A DNA stretch of 64,000 bases from Alphaproteobacteria bacterium (GTDB lineage Bacteria > Pseudomonadota > Alphaproteobacteria > Caulobacterales > Hyphomonadaceae): the NCBI GenBank assembly GCA_018827375.1, contig JAHJYW010000007.1:1-64000 (forward strand), given 5' to 3'. Positions 55,325 to 64,000 of the stretch are shown in pieces. The notes beneath the pieces were generated by a model. That model had not been told where the DNA came from, ran no database searches, and worked only from the letters and a program-made list of their open reading frames with translations. Each line of letters begins with the position of its first letter. The stretch's first letter is position 1. Both the position numbers and the translations under genes were made by a program.

Positions 55325-56794
55325 TTATGAGCCAGCCTGGACGATTTGATCGTCAATCCGCCCGAGCGCTTCCTCTTTGCCGAGCCATTCCAGCACCGGC
55401 GCAATGTCGGGTGCGGGAAGGCCGCCAGTGAGCGCGCCGCGAAGCGGTTGACCTACCTGCCCCATAGATAGGTCTTGTGCAGTGCAATACGAAGTAATCG
55501 TTCCCGAAATTTCTTCAGCTGTCCACTGCGATATCCGAGCCAGTTCGTGGCGCAACCCGGCGAGCCGGTCAAGTCCCTCTGCGGAAAGCGCCTTTCTGGC
55601 GTTCTTGTTGAGATCCAGTGGTCGTTGGGCCTGCAGGAATGCAAAAGCGGATGCCAGCTCTGAAAGCGTGCTGCCGCGGTCCTTCAGATGCGGCAGCGCG
55701 CGGAGAATACGCGCCTGTTGTTCCAGCTGCAGCGGGCCGTCGGCCTCGAAGAGCGGCTTCAGCAGGGCGAACAGGCGGTCGTCATCTGCAAGCCGCATGA
55801 AATGGGAGTTGATCTGGCCCAGTTTCTCAAGGTCGAGCCGCGCAGGCGCGCGTCCGATGCCTGCCAGATCGAAGACGGAAATGGCTTCTTCCTGGGTAAA
55901 GATCTCCTGGTCGCCATGGCTCCATCCGAGACGCAGAAGGTAGGCCTTCATGGCTTCGGGCAGGTAACCCATTTCGCGGTAGGCCAGTGTCGATAGCGCA
56001 CCATGCCGTTTGGAGAGCTTGGCGCCATCCGGCCCGTGAATCAACGAGACGTGCGCAAAGGCAGGCGCTTGCCAACCCATTGCCTCATAAATCGGGATCT
56101 GGCGGAACGTGTTGCGCAAATGGTCGTCGCCGCGAATGACCTGCGTGACGCCCATGTCATGGTCGTCAACGACAACGGCCAGCATGTAGGTCGGCGTACC
56201 GTCGGCGCGCAGCATGATCAGGTCGTCGATCTCGCTGGCCTGGATGCGGACACTGCCCTGCACGCCATCTTCAACCACGCGGTCGCCGTCATCCGGCGCG
56301 CGTAGGCGGATCGTATAAGGGGCCTCAGGAGAAGGGGCCGGGGCACCATCGCGCCATGGCGAACGGTAGGGCGCCAGCAGGTCATTAGCCTCGGCCAGCA
56401 GGGCCGCACGGTCGCCGTCGCTCAGGCCATCAGCCTTGGCGGCCTGGCGCTTCTCCTCGCCGAGGTCGCGGCGGGCCTGCAGCTCTTCCGGGGTGGCGTA
56501 GCATTTGAACGCGGTACCGCGCGACAGCATCTGGGCGGCGACTTCGGCGTGGCGGGCTTCGCGGCTCGATTGCATTAGCGGCGGCTCATCCGCGTCAAGG
56601 CCGAGCCATTTCATGCCTTCAAGAATGGCGGCTGTCGCTTCGTCAGTCGAGCGGGCGCGATCGGTGTCTTCGATGCGCAGTAGAAAGCGGCCGCCATGGT
56701 GGCGGGCAAACAAGTAGTTGAAAAGTGCGGTCCTTGCCCCTCCAATGTGCAACATGCCGGTGGGAGAAGGGGCAAATCGCGTGACAACGGTCAT
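55325..56794 (-). CDS. gltX: Glutamyl-tRNA synthetase
   Basis: [53 protein letters not shown]. Confidence 0.97.
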   Translation of the reverse strand: MTVVTRFAPSPTGMLHIGGARTALFNYLFARHHGGRFLLRIEDTDRARSTDEATAAILEGMKWLGLDADEPPLMQSSREARHAEVAAQMLSRGTAFKCYATPEELQARRDLGEEKRQAAKADGLSDGDRAALLAEANDLLAPYRSPWRDGAPAPSPEAPYTIRLRAPDDGDRVVEDGVQGSVRIQASEIDDLIMLRADGTPTYMLAVVVDDHDMGVTQVIRGDDHLRNTFRQIPIYEAMGWQAPAFAHVSLIHGPDGAKLSKRHGALSTLAYREMGYLPEAMKAYLLRLGWSHGDQEIFTQEEAISVFDLAGIGRAPARLDLEKLGQINSHFMRLADDDRLFALLKPLFEADGPLQLEQQARILRALPHLKDRGSTLSELASAFAFLQAQRPLDLNKNARKALSAEGLDRLAGLRHELARISQWTAEEISGTITSYCTAQDLSMGQVGQPLRGALTGGLPAPDIAPVLEWLGKEEALGRIDDQIVQAGS

Positions 56795-56816
56795 AAGGGC
56801 GGCATGCTCCAGCTAA

Positions 56817-58232
56817 ATGCAGGTGAATACTTCATCTGCGGTGCACAAACACAAGGTTGCGCCGGAAGGCAAGGGGGCGGCCCCGGACTGGCGCAGCCTG
56901 TGGTCCGGTATGTGGTCGCTGGCGGCAATCGATGCTGTTCGCCTTTTCCCTCTGCGCGGGAGCGACGACCTACTTTCTGATGCCCGACGAGCCGCGTCTC
57001 ATCGCCTGTCTCGTGACGTGGCTGGGCGCGCGAATGCTCTTGATCGGCGCCCGTCGTCTGGTGGCGTGGACTTCTCTTTATGTGGTCATGGTGGCCGGTT
57101 TCGGGGTCGTGACAGGCTTTACGGCAGGGGCCCTGCGGGCGCGAATGGTGGACGCTCCAGTGGTCAGCGAAGCAACGCGACCGGTAATGCTGGAAAGTTG
57201 GGTGGCAGGCATTGAGCCTGGCAAGAAGGGACCGCGCGTGCGCCTTGAAGTTCACGCGATCCAGGGCTTCGCGCCCGAGGATCAGCCGCGCTTTGTGCGG
57301 TTGACACATATGGCGCGGCTCGAGGTCGCGCCGGGGCGGTTCGGGCGCTGCTGGGCTGTGCTAAGGCCTCCGCCGGGGCGGGACGTTGGGCGCGCCAACA
57401 GGGCTTGCTGATCGGCTTGGCATAGGCCTCTCAACGTTTCGCGTAACCTCGCCGCGCATGTGAATGTCCCCACAGCACCCTTTGCGCTCTACCATTTCGA
57501 CAGGCTGGCGGGGCTTGGCCTTATCGCGAACCTGCTCGCCATGCCGGTGATCAGCTTTGTGAGCGCGCCGTCAGCGGCGCTGGCGCTGCTGTTGACGCCT
57601 TTCGGACTTGGCTATGTGGGCCTGAGACTGTTCGGCTATTCGCTGGAGCTTGTCCTGATGATTGCGCACTTGTGTGCGGGGATATAGCGCCGTCGAAGGT
57701 CTCGCTTCCCTCAGCGATGCCGGGGGCGAGTATGGCACTGTTTGCGGTCGCGCTGGCGCTGGTGACGACAGCGCGCGGAGCCGGGCAGGCGTTACTGGGT
57801 GGTTTAGCAGTGGTTCCGGCAGTGTGGTTGTGGGCCATAAGCCCGAAGCTGCTGCTGCATTGGTCGGCTTCCGGGGAGGTTTCTGCACGCACCAGCGACG
57901 GCGGAATCACGCGATTTGAGTTTGCCGATGGCGATGGTCTTGCGCCGCTGCGCTATAGCACATTGGAGGCGACAAACTGCGGGGAGCTGCCGTGCGAACT
58001 GTCGACGCCTGCGGGCACTATCGAACTGAGCGCCCAGAGCAATTGCCGTCGTCAAACGGAGGCGATCATGCAGCTGTCACTGACAGAACCGACCGAAGCC
58101 TGCGCTTTTAGTCACAATTGGGACGCTGTCAGTCGCGAAGGTGGACTGTCGGTCTGGCAGGGTAAGGCTGGATTGATTGTCCAGGCCGGCGCGGTACGCC
58201 GCGACCGGCCCTGGAGGCAGTGTCAGTCGTAG
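56817..58232 (+). pseudogene. comEC: Decayed comEC/rec2-like DNA-uptake channel gene (frameshifts and internal deletion)
   Basis: Pieces of one ComEC-like protein in different frames: 56817 frame (N-term), 56857-57411 (N-terminal TM/DUF4131-like), 57460-57687 (PTAPFALYHFDRLAGLGLIANLLAMPVISFVSAPSAALALL competence-domain core), 57672-58232 (C-terminal DRPWRQCQS tail). Confidence 0.75.
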
Positions 58233-58906
58233 CGACGGACGAGGGCAACGAGGCGGCCCTGGATCTGCACGCGGTCGGGACCGAAAATGCGGGTTTCGTA
58301 AGCGGGGTTGGCGGCTTCGAGAGCGACGGAGGCCCCCTTGCGGCGGAGGCGCTTGAGCGTGGCTTCCTCACCGTCGATCAGAGCGACGACGATATCGCCT
58401 GTATTGGCGGCTTCGGTGCGACGCAAGATGACGAGATCGCCTTCAAGGATGCCGGCCTCGATCATGGAATCGCCTTTTACCTCGAGTGCGAAATGTTCTT
58501 CGCCCTCGGCAAGATCATCCGGCGCGGTGATATGGCCATTGTCCTGCTGAATGGCGGAGATTGGCACACCCGCCGCGATACGCCCAAGGATCGGAATGGC
58601 GCGGGGCGCGCGGGCTTCGGTTGGCAGACCGGTGGCGACGAGTGCAGGCTTGAAATCCTTGCGACCCCGGACAGCCTGATTTGGAATAGCCGACTCAGGC
58701 ATCTTGAGTACTTCAAGAGCGCGTGCCCGATGCGCGAGACGGCGGATGAATCCGCGCTCCTCAAGCGCCGAGATCAGGCGGTGAATGCCGGACTTGGAAG
58801 CAAGATTGAGCGCTTCCTTCATCTCATCAAAAGAGGGGGAAACGCCTGTCTCCTTGATCCGCTCATTGATGAAGAGCAGCAGCTCTTTCTGTTTACTGGT
58901 CAGCAC
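58223..58906 (-). CDS. lexA: LexA repressor
   Basis: [33 protein letters not shown], cleavage-site region [37 protein letters not shown]. Confidence 0.97.
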   Translation of the reverse strand: MLTSKQKELLLFINERIKETGVSPSFDEMKEALNLASKSGIHRLISALEERGFIRRLAHRARALEVLKMPESAIPNQAVRGRKDFKPALVATGLPTEARAPRAIPILGRIAAGVPISAIQQDNGHITAPDDLAEGEEHFALEVKGDSMIEAGILEGDLVILRRTEAANTGDIVVALIDGEEATLKRLRRKGASVALEAANPAYETRIFGPDRVQIQGRLVALVRRYD

Positions 58907-58942
58907 GGGTGATTCCTTCCGTCCGAATCTATGTTCGCTTAT

Positions 58943-58957
58943 GTTCTACATGCGTTC
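58943..58957. promoter_or_regulatory. Alphaproteobacterial SOS box (GTTC-N7-GTTC) upstream of lexA
   Basis: GTTCTACATGCGTTC, 37 bp upstream of the lexA start; a further GTTC at 58933-58936. Confidence 0.8.
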
Positions 58958-58967
58958 ATGTTTCGGG

Positions 58968-59771
58968 TCAATTGGAACGCGCTTTTCTTAACCCTCTTAC
59001 AGAGGACTCGCGCATTTGGTTCATTTTCATCAGGCTTTCCCCAATGAGGAAGCGCCGGGCGCCAGTGGCCCGCAGACGAATTATGTGATCTGTCGTGGAT
59101 ATGCCGCTTTCAGCGATCAGGTGACGATCTGACGGCACCAGAGGGGCAAGTCGCTCGGTGGTCGAAAGATCAGTCACCATGCGTTTCAGGTCACGATTGT
59201 TGACGCCGATCAGGGGCGATGGGAGGCGCAAGGAACGTTCCAGTTCGGCCTCGTCATGGGTTTCGACGAGAACATCCATGCCGAAACTGGTTGCGGCAGC
59301 CGAAAGTTCAGCGGCCAGCACGTCATCGACGGCCGACAGTATGACGAGGATGCAGTCAGCGCCATGGGCGCGCGCCTCGGCGACCTGGATCGTGTCGACG
59401 AGGAAATCCTTGCGCAACATGGGCAGACTGACGGCGCTTCGGATGGCGGCGAAATCGGCGAGCGAGCCGCCAAAGCTGGGTCCATCGGTGAGGACGGAGA
59501 GGCAGGCGGCGCCGCCGGACTCGTATTCGGTGGCGATGGCCACAGGATCGGCGCCGGGCAGGATCTCGCCGGCGGAAGGGCTCTTGCGCTTGAGTTCGCA
59601 GATCAGGGCGTTTTCATCCTGCGCGGCGATACGGTCCATGGCGGCGGCAAAGCCGCGAACCGGGCTGGCCTCGCTGGCCATGCGGGAGAAGCTTTCGAAG
59701 GATTCGGCCTGCTTCAGCGCGGCCACTTCGTCATGCTTGTAGGCGATGATGCGATCGAGGGCGGTTGTCAT
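58968..59771 (-). CDS. trpC: Indole-3-glycerol phosphate synthase
   Basis: LDRIIAYKHDEVAALK, ALICELKRKSPSAGEI, LPMLRKDFLVDTIQVAEARAHGADCILVI, IGVNNRDLKRMVTDLSTTERLAP. Confidence 0.97.
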   Translation of the reverse strand: MTTALDRIIAYKHDEVAALKQAESFESFSRMASEASPVRGFAAAMDRIAAQDENALICELKRKSPSAGEILPGADPVAIATEYESGGAACLSVLTDGPSFGGSLADFAAIRSAVSLPMLRKDFLVDTIQVAEARAHGADCILVILSAVDDVLAAELSAAATSFGMDVLVETHDEAELERSLRLPSPLIGVNNRDLKRMVTDLSTTERLAPLVPSDRHLIAESGISTTDHIIRLRATGARRFLIGESLMKMNQMRESSVRGLRKARSN

Positions 59772-60802
59772 GCCGGTTCCTGCCCGTTGGAGAGCGCAGC
59801 GAGGCGACGCAACGTATCACGGGCCTTACCGGAGTCGATCGCCTTGGCCGCCATGGCGACGCCCTGTTTAAGATCAGTAGCGAGGCCGAGGACGTGGAGC
59901 CCAGCGGCGGCGTTTAGCAGGACGGCGTCGCGGAACGGACCTTCCTGGCTGTCGAGCAGGTCGGTGATGGCCATTGCATTGTCCTGTACGCCGCTGCCTT
60001 CAAGACGCGAGAGCGGGCTGGTGTCGAGGCCGGCATCGCCGGGATGGATCTCGAATTCGCGGATCGCGCCGTTTTCGACTTCGCAGACATGGCTGGCGCC
60101 GGCGATGGAGAGCTCGTCAATACCGTCACGGCCGTGGATAACCCAGGCCTTGGTCGTGCCGAGCGCGGCAAGCGCTTCAGCCATGGGGCGGGTCCATTGC
60201 GGGGCGAAGACGCCGAGGACCTGGAATTGCGCGCCGGCCGGATTAGAGAGGGGGCCGAGCAGGTTGAAGATTGTGCGGATGCCGAGCTTGGCCCGCACAG
60301 GCGCGACATGGCGCATGGCGCTGTGGTGGGCGCGAGCAAACATGAAGGCGACTCCGGCGCCATTGAGGCAGGCCTGGAATTCGCTCTCGTCGGTTTCAAG
60401 GTTCACGCCGAGTGCTTCCAGCACGTCGGCCGAGCCTGTCTTGGGCGGCACGGACCGGTTGCCGTGCTTGGCGACGCGGCCACCCGCAGCGGCGATAACG
60501 AGCGCGCTGGCGGTTGAGGTGTTGAGGCTTTTCCAAGGGAGCCCGCCGGTGCCGCACGTGTCGAGCACGGGGCCTTCGACATGAACCTTGCGGGCGTGCT
60601 GGCGCATGATGCGCGCGCCGGCGCTCAGCTCGGTTGCCGTTTCGCCGCGCACGGCCAGGCCGGTAAGGAAGGCACCGATCTCTTCCGGGGCCGCTTCGCC
60701 GGTCAGCAGGAGTTCGAACGCCGTTTCAAGCGTATCGCCTTCCAGCGTCTCATTGCGGGCGATGGCCTTGATGGCGGTGGTGAGGGCAGTATCAGTCATC
60801 AA
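59768..60802 (-). CDS. trpD: Anthranilate phosphoribosyltransferase
   Basis: DTCGTGGLPWKSLNTSTASALVIAAAGGRVAKHGNRSVPPKTGSADVLEALGV. Confidence 0.96.
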   Translation of the reverse strand: MMTDTALTTAIKAIARNETLEGDTLETAFELLLTGEAAPEEIGAFLTGLAVRGETATELSAGARIMRQHARKVHVEGPVLDTCGTGGLPWKSLNTSTASALVIAAAGGRVAKHGNRSVPPKTGSADVLEALGVNLETDESEFQACLNGAGVAFMFARAHHSAMRHVAPVRAKLGIRTIFNLLGPLSNPAGAQFQVLGVFAPQWTRPMAEALAALGTTKAWVIHGRDGIDELSIAGASHVCEVENGAIREFEIHPGDAGLDTSPLSRLEGSGVQDNAMAITDLLDSQEGPFRDAVLLNAAAGLHVLGLATDLKQGVAMAAKAIDSGKARDTLRRLAALSNGQEPA

Positions 60803-60869
60803 TCATTTCCAATGGAAGAGCGACACCGATAGCGGCCTTGGGTGCGCGGTTCAATGCGCCAAACCTGAC

Positions 60870-61628
60870 TCAATAGCCAAGAAAGGCCAGGATGTCGGAC
60901 AGGATACCCGGATCGAGGGCAAGATCGCGGTGGCTGAGCGTTTCGCGTTCGATCAGTTTGGCGCCCGGCAGGGAAGCGGCGAGATCGCGGATCAGGCCGA
61001 GCGGGGAACTCTCGTCGGCGTCCGAGCCGATCACGAGGATGGAGCCTTCATAGTCTGAGAGGGCAGCCGTGATGTCCGTTTTGGACATGGGTGCGCCTGT
61101 CTTCTCTTCGTGCAGTTCGAGTGCGCGCGTAATGACGGCGTCATCCTCGCCCCGCATGCGCTGGTAGTCTGCCCAGCAAAGCAGCGGAGGCGCGACCATG
61201 ACGAGGTAGTCGGGCTCGGCACCTGCCGCAATGGCAAGCGCGGCGGCTTCGCATCCGAAGGAATGGGCGATGATCGTGTCGATAGGACCTTCGGCTGCGC
61301 AGACTGCAGCGACGGACGCGCCTGCCATGACGGGCGTACAGGCTTCAGCTTTAGAGGCGCCATGGCCCGGCAGATCCATCAGCAGGAGGGGCCGTGTGTT
61401 CTGGAGGAAATCCTGCGCGAAGCGGCGCCAGACGCGGTGCGTGTCGTCCCAGCCATGCACGAACAGCGCGGCCGGGCCAGTGCCCGCGCGCCATATGGGC
61501 GTGTCGCCAAATTCGCCGGGAATGTCGCTTCGCGTGTTGGGCGGCAGGAAGTTCTGGCCCGGCGCGGCACTGGGGCTGATCGGCAGGGCACCCAGAAGGG
61601 CTTCAGCTCTGGCATCCAGATCGCTCAT
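60870..61628 (-). CDS. Alpha/beta hydrolase fold protein, within trp cluster
   Basis: ALFVHGWDDTHRVWRRFAQDFLQNTRPLLLMDLPGHGAS, nucleophile elbow IIAHSFGCEAAALA. Confidence 0.85.
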   Translation of the reverse strand: MSDLDARAEALLGALPISPSAAPGQNFLPPNTRSDIPGEFGDTPIWRAGTGPAALFVHGWDDTHRVWRRFAQDFLQNTRPLLLMDLPGHGASKAEACTPVMAGASVAAVCAAEGPIDTIIAHSFGCEAAALAIAAGAEPDYLVMVAPPLLCWADYQRMRGEDDAVITRALELHEEKTGAPMSKTDITAALSDYEGSILVIGSDADESSPLGLIRDLAASLPGAKLIERETLSHRDLALDPGILSDILAFLGY

Positions 61629-61638
61629 GACGCGCCTT

Positions 61639-62217
61639 CTATTTCACCTTGCTGAGGAAGTTCTTCAGCAGGGCGTGGCCGTGTTCGGTCATGATGGATT
61701 CGGGGTGGAACTGGACGCCGTAGAGCGGGCGGGTCTTGTGGTGTAGCGCCATGATCTCGCCGTCGTCTGTGTGGGCATCGGCGACGAGGCAGTCCGGCAG
61801 GTCACTCTCGCGCACGGAGAGCGAGTGGTAGCGGACGACCGTGTAGGTTTCGGGCAGGCCCTCGAAGAGGTCACCACCAGTTTGGTGGATGTCGGACAGC
61901 TTGCCGTGGCGGATTTCCTTGGCCGTGATGACAGCGCCGCCAAAGGCCTGTCCGATCGACTGATGGCCAAGGCAGACGCCGAGGATGGGCATGTCGTCAG
62001 GTGCGGACTTGATCAGGTCGACACAGATGCCGGCCTCGTTGGGCGTGCACGGGCCGGGGGATAGCAGGATGCCGTCGGGCTTTAGCGCGAGGGCCTCTTC
62101 CACCGTCAGTTCATCGTTGCGGATGACCTGCGTATGGGCGCCAAGCTCTTCCAGATAGTGGACGAGGTTCCATGTGAAGCTGTCATAATTGTCGACGACG
62201 AGGATGTGCGGCTTCAT
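61639..62217 (-). CDS. trpG: Anthranilate synthase component II (glutamine amidotransferase)
   Basis: ILVVDNYDSFTWNLVHYLEELGA, LLSPGPCTPNEAGICVDLI, ILGVCLGHQSIGQAFGG, GVQFHPESIMTEHG. Confidence 0.97.
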   Translation of the reverse strand: MKPHILVVDNYDSFTWNLVHYLEELGAHTQVIRNDELTVEEALALKPDGILLSPGPCTPNEAGICVDLIKSAPDDMPILGVCLGHQSIGQAFGGAVITAKEIRHGKLSDIHQTGGDLFEGLPETYTVVRYHSLSVRESDLPDCLVADAHTDDGEIMALHHKTRPLYGVQFHPESIMTEHGHALLKNFLSKVK

Positions 62218-63641
62218 TGGTCGAACTCGTAGGTGGCGGCGAGTTCGGCGGCGCGGCGGAGGGCGCCCGCCTTGTGCAGGGTCTCGTCATATTCATATTG
62301 CGGAACGGAATCGAGGACGACCCCGCCACCGGCCTGAATGTGGAGCTGGCCGTCCTTGATGATGGCGGTGCGCAGGGCGATGCAGGTGTCGAGGTCGCCA
62401 TTCCAGCCGAAATAGCCGACGGCGCCGCCATAGATGCCGCGGCTGGCGCTTTCCATCTCGTCGATGATCTGCATGGCGCGTATCTTGGGTGCGCCAGAGA
62501 CTGTGCCTGCCGGGAAGCCGGCGAAGAGCGCATCAACGGCGTCGAGGCCTTCCCGGAGATTGCCTTCGACATGTGAGACGATGTGCATGACGTGGCTGTA
62601 GCGCTCGACGATGAAGCGCTCGGTGACTTCGACGCTGCCATAGGCGGCGACGCGGCCGACATCATTGCGGCCAAGGTCCAGCAGCATGAGATGTTCGGCG
62701 ATCTCTTTGGGGTCAGCCAGCAACCCCTCGGCGCGGCGGGCATCCTCTGCGGCATCGCCCGAGACGGGACGCGTGCCGGCGATCGGCCGGATGGCAACGC
62801 GGCCATCGCGGACGCGGACCAGGATTTCCGGGCTGGAGCCGACGAGCCGTACCTTGCCGAGGTTCATGTGGAACATGAAGGCCGACGGGTTCAGGCGGCG
62901 CAAGGCCCGGTAGAAGCTGATCGACTTGCGGGTAAAGGGCGTCGACAGGCGCTGGCTGGGGACGACCTGGAAGATGTCGCCAGCGCGAATATAGTCGCGG
63001 CACGCTTCGACGATCTCGAAATAGCGCTCTTTGCTCGTATTGGAGGTGAGCGTCACTTCGGCGGGCTTCTGGTCCTTCGGTGGCACGACGGGCAGGCGTT
63101 CGAGCCGGGCTTCAACTTCGTCGAGCAGTGTGTTGATTGCAGCTTCGTTGCCGCCCTGGACACGGCCGATCAGCAGGATTTCCTGATAGATATGATCGAA
63201 GACGATCACGACCTTCGGAATGACCAGCAGGGCTTCGGGCACGTCGAGCGTGTCTTCGGTGGTGATGGTGACCGGCTCGACGTGCTGGATCATGTCATAG
63301 CCGACATAGCCAAACGCGCCGGAGGCCATGGGGGGCAAGGGCGTATCGGTTTCGGCGCGGGCGCTGGCGACGAAACTGCGCAGGGCGTCGACGGGGTGCG
63401 CGTCCAGCTTCACGGCATCGCTGAAGGCGGCATCGGTTGCTGTTTCAGCGACGCCGTCCTGAATGCGGAACCATTGCTCGGGTTCAAGACCGATGAAGGA
63501 ATAGCGGCCGAGCCGCTCGCCGCCGGCAATGGATTCGAACAGGAAGCTGCCGGGCTGGTCATCGCCCAGTTTCAGCATCGCGCCGACGGGCGTTTCAATA
63601 TCCCCGATGCGCCGACGAACAATCAGACGGGCTGGTTTCAT
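62214..63641 (-). CDS. trpE: Anthranilate synthase component I
   Basis: IRAGDIFQVVPSQRLSTPF, LRRLNPSAFMFHMNLGKVRLVGSSPEILVRVRDGRVAIRPIAGTRPVSG, GAPKIRAMQIIDEME. Confidence 0.97.
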   Translation of the reverse strand: MKPARLIVRRRIGDIETPVGAMLKLGDDQPGSFLFESIAGGERLGRYSFIGLEPEQWFRIQDGVAETATDAAFSDAVKLDAHPVDALRSFVASARAETDTPLPPMASGAFGYVGYDMIQHVEPVTITTEDTLDVPEALLVIPKVVIVFDHIYQEILLIGRVQGGNEAAINTLLDEVEARLERLPVVPPKDQKPAEVTLTSNTSKERYFEIVEACRDYIRAGDIFQVVPSQRLSTPFTRKSISFYRALRRLNPSAFMFHMNLGKVRLVGSSPEILVRVRDGRVAIRPIAGTRPVSGDAAEDARRAEGLLADPKEIAEHLMLLDLGRNDVGRVAAYGSVEVTERFIVERYSHVMHIVSHVEGNLREGLDAVDALFAGFPAGTVSGAPKIRAMQIIDEMESASRGIYGGAVGYFGWNGDLDTCIALRTAIIKDGQLHIQAGGGVVLDSVPQYEYDETLHKAGALRRAAELAATYEFDQ

Positions 63642-64000
63642 TGTTCTGTGGCAATCGATTTCTTGTAGGCCGCGAGGGCGCCGGGGCTGGTTTTCAGCTT
63701 GATGGCTTTCTGGATCTCTGCCTGCAGGGCGACCTGAAGGTCTTCATTTAGCGCCTGGTTCAGCGAGGAGGTGGCACGCGTGCCCAGCACTGCGAGCGCT
63801 TCGTCGGAAGGCGGTGTGATCTTGTCGAGGCGAACGACCATGTACTTGTCACCAGCGCGGTTTGGATAGGCGTAGACGTCGCCTTCACTGCCGCTGAAAA
63901 TGTCGGTGATGGCCGGTGATGGCAGGCCGCTTTGCTCAGCGGTTACGCGGGTGAGTGGCATGGGCGGCGATTCGAGAACAGAGTCAGCGGCTGCAGCGGC
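63638..64000 (-). CDS. Peptidylprolyl isomerase (PpiD/SurA-like), C-terminal fragment (truncated by window end)
   Basis: Open frame continues to the window edge (AAAADSVLESPPMPLTRVTAEQSGLPSPAITDIFSGSEGDVYAYPNRAGDKYMVVRLDKITPP...), typical C-terminal region of PpiD-like proteins. Confidence 0.7.
   Translation of the reverse strand, partial: AAAAADSVLESPPMPLTRVTAEQSGLPSPAITDIFSGSEGDVYAYPNRAGDKYMVVRLDKITPPSDEALAVLGTRATSSLNQALNEDLQVALQAEIQKAIKLKTSPGALAAYKKSIATEQ

Noticed and set aside
55285-55404. N-terminal extension of the citrate synthase ORF overlapping gltX
   Set aside because: Extension is Arg/Lys-rich and lies in gltX coding sequence; ATG 55284/55290 with an upstream GAAGGG is the better start
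59256-60584. 442 aa plus-strand ORF opposite trpC/trpD
   Set aside because: Composition typical of an antisense shadow frame; trpC and trpD are unambiguous on the minus strand
62583-63668. 361 aa plus-strand ORF opposite trpE
   Set aside because: Antisense shadow ORF with no family signature
1-64000. CRISPR arrays, insertion sequences, prophage or toxin-antitoxin modules
   Set aside because: No regular repeat-spacer array, transposase, integrase or phage structural protein was recognised in the ORF track

Overview
This 64 kb window looks like an alphaproteobacterial chromosome segment. Gene order and protein character suggest the Caulobacterales/Hyphomonadaceae area, but that is inference only. 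Almost all of it is housekeeping. From left to right: the 3' end of tuf with a terminator and tRNA-Trp(CCA); a small accessory block (FAD oxidoreductase, unusual histidine kinase, thioesterase-like protein, flavin reductase); a GH13 glucosidase convergent with a LacI regulator; an Entner-Doudoroff operon (zwf-pgl-edd-glk-eda); a complete nuoA-N operon with two extra genes between nuoD and nuoE; birA-coaX-rnj-mce-DUF1467-proS-lolC-lolD-dnaE; rpsB-tsf; pyrH-frr-uppS-cdsA-dxr-rseP-bamA-skp-lpxD-lpxA-lpxI-lpxB; then on the minus strand gltA, gltX, lexA, a trp cluster (trpE-trpG-alpha/beta hydrolase-trpD-trpC) and the C-terminal end of a PPIase. A decayed comEC lies on the plus strand between gltX and lexA. 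I found no CRISPR array, transposase, prophage or obvious new defence system. The best leads are a histidine kinase whose H-box His is Arg, the two extra genes in the nuo operon, a structured (possibly pseudoknotted) rpsB leader, clustered inverted repeats between lacI and zwf, the comEC pseudogene, and a hydrolase embedded in the trp operon.
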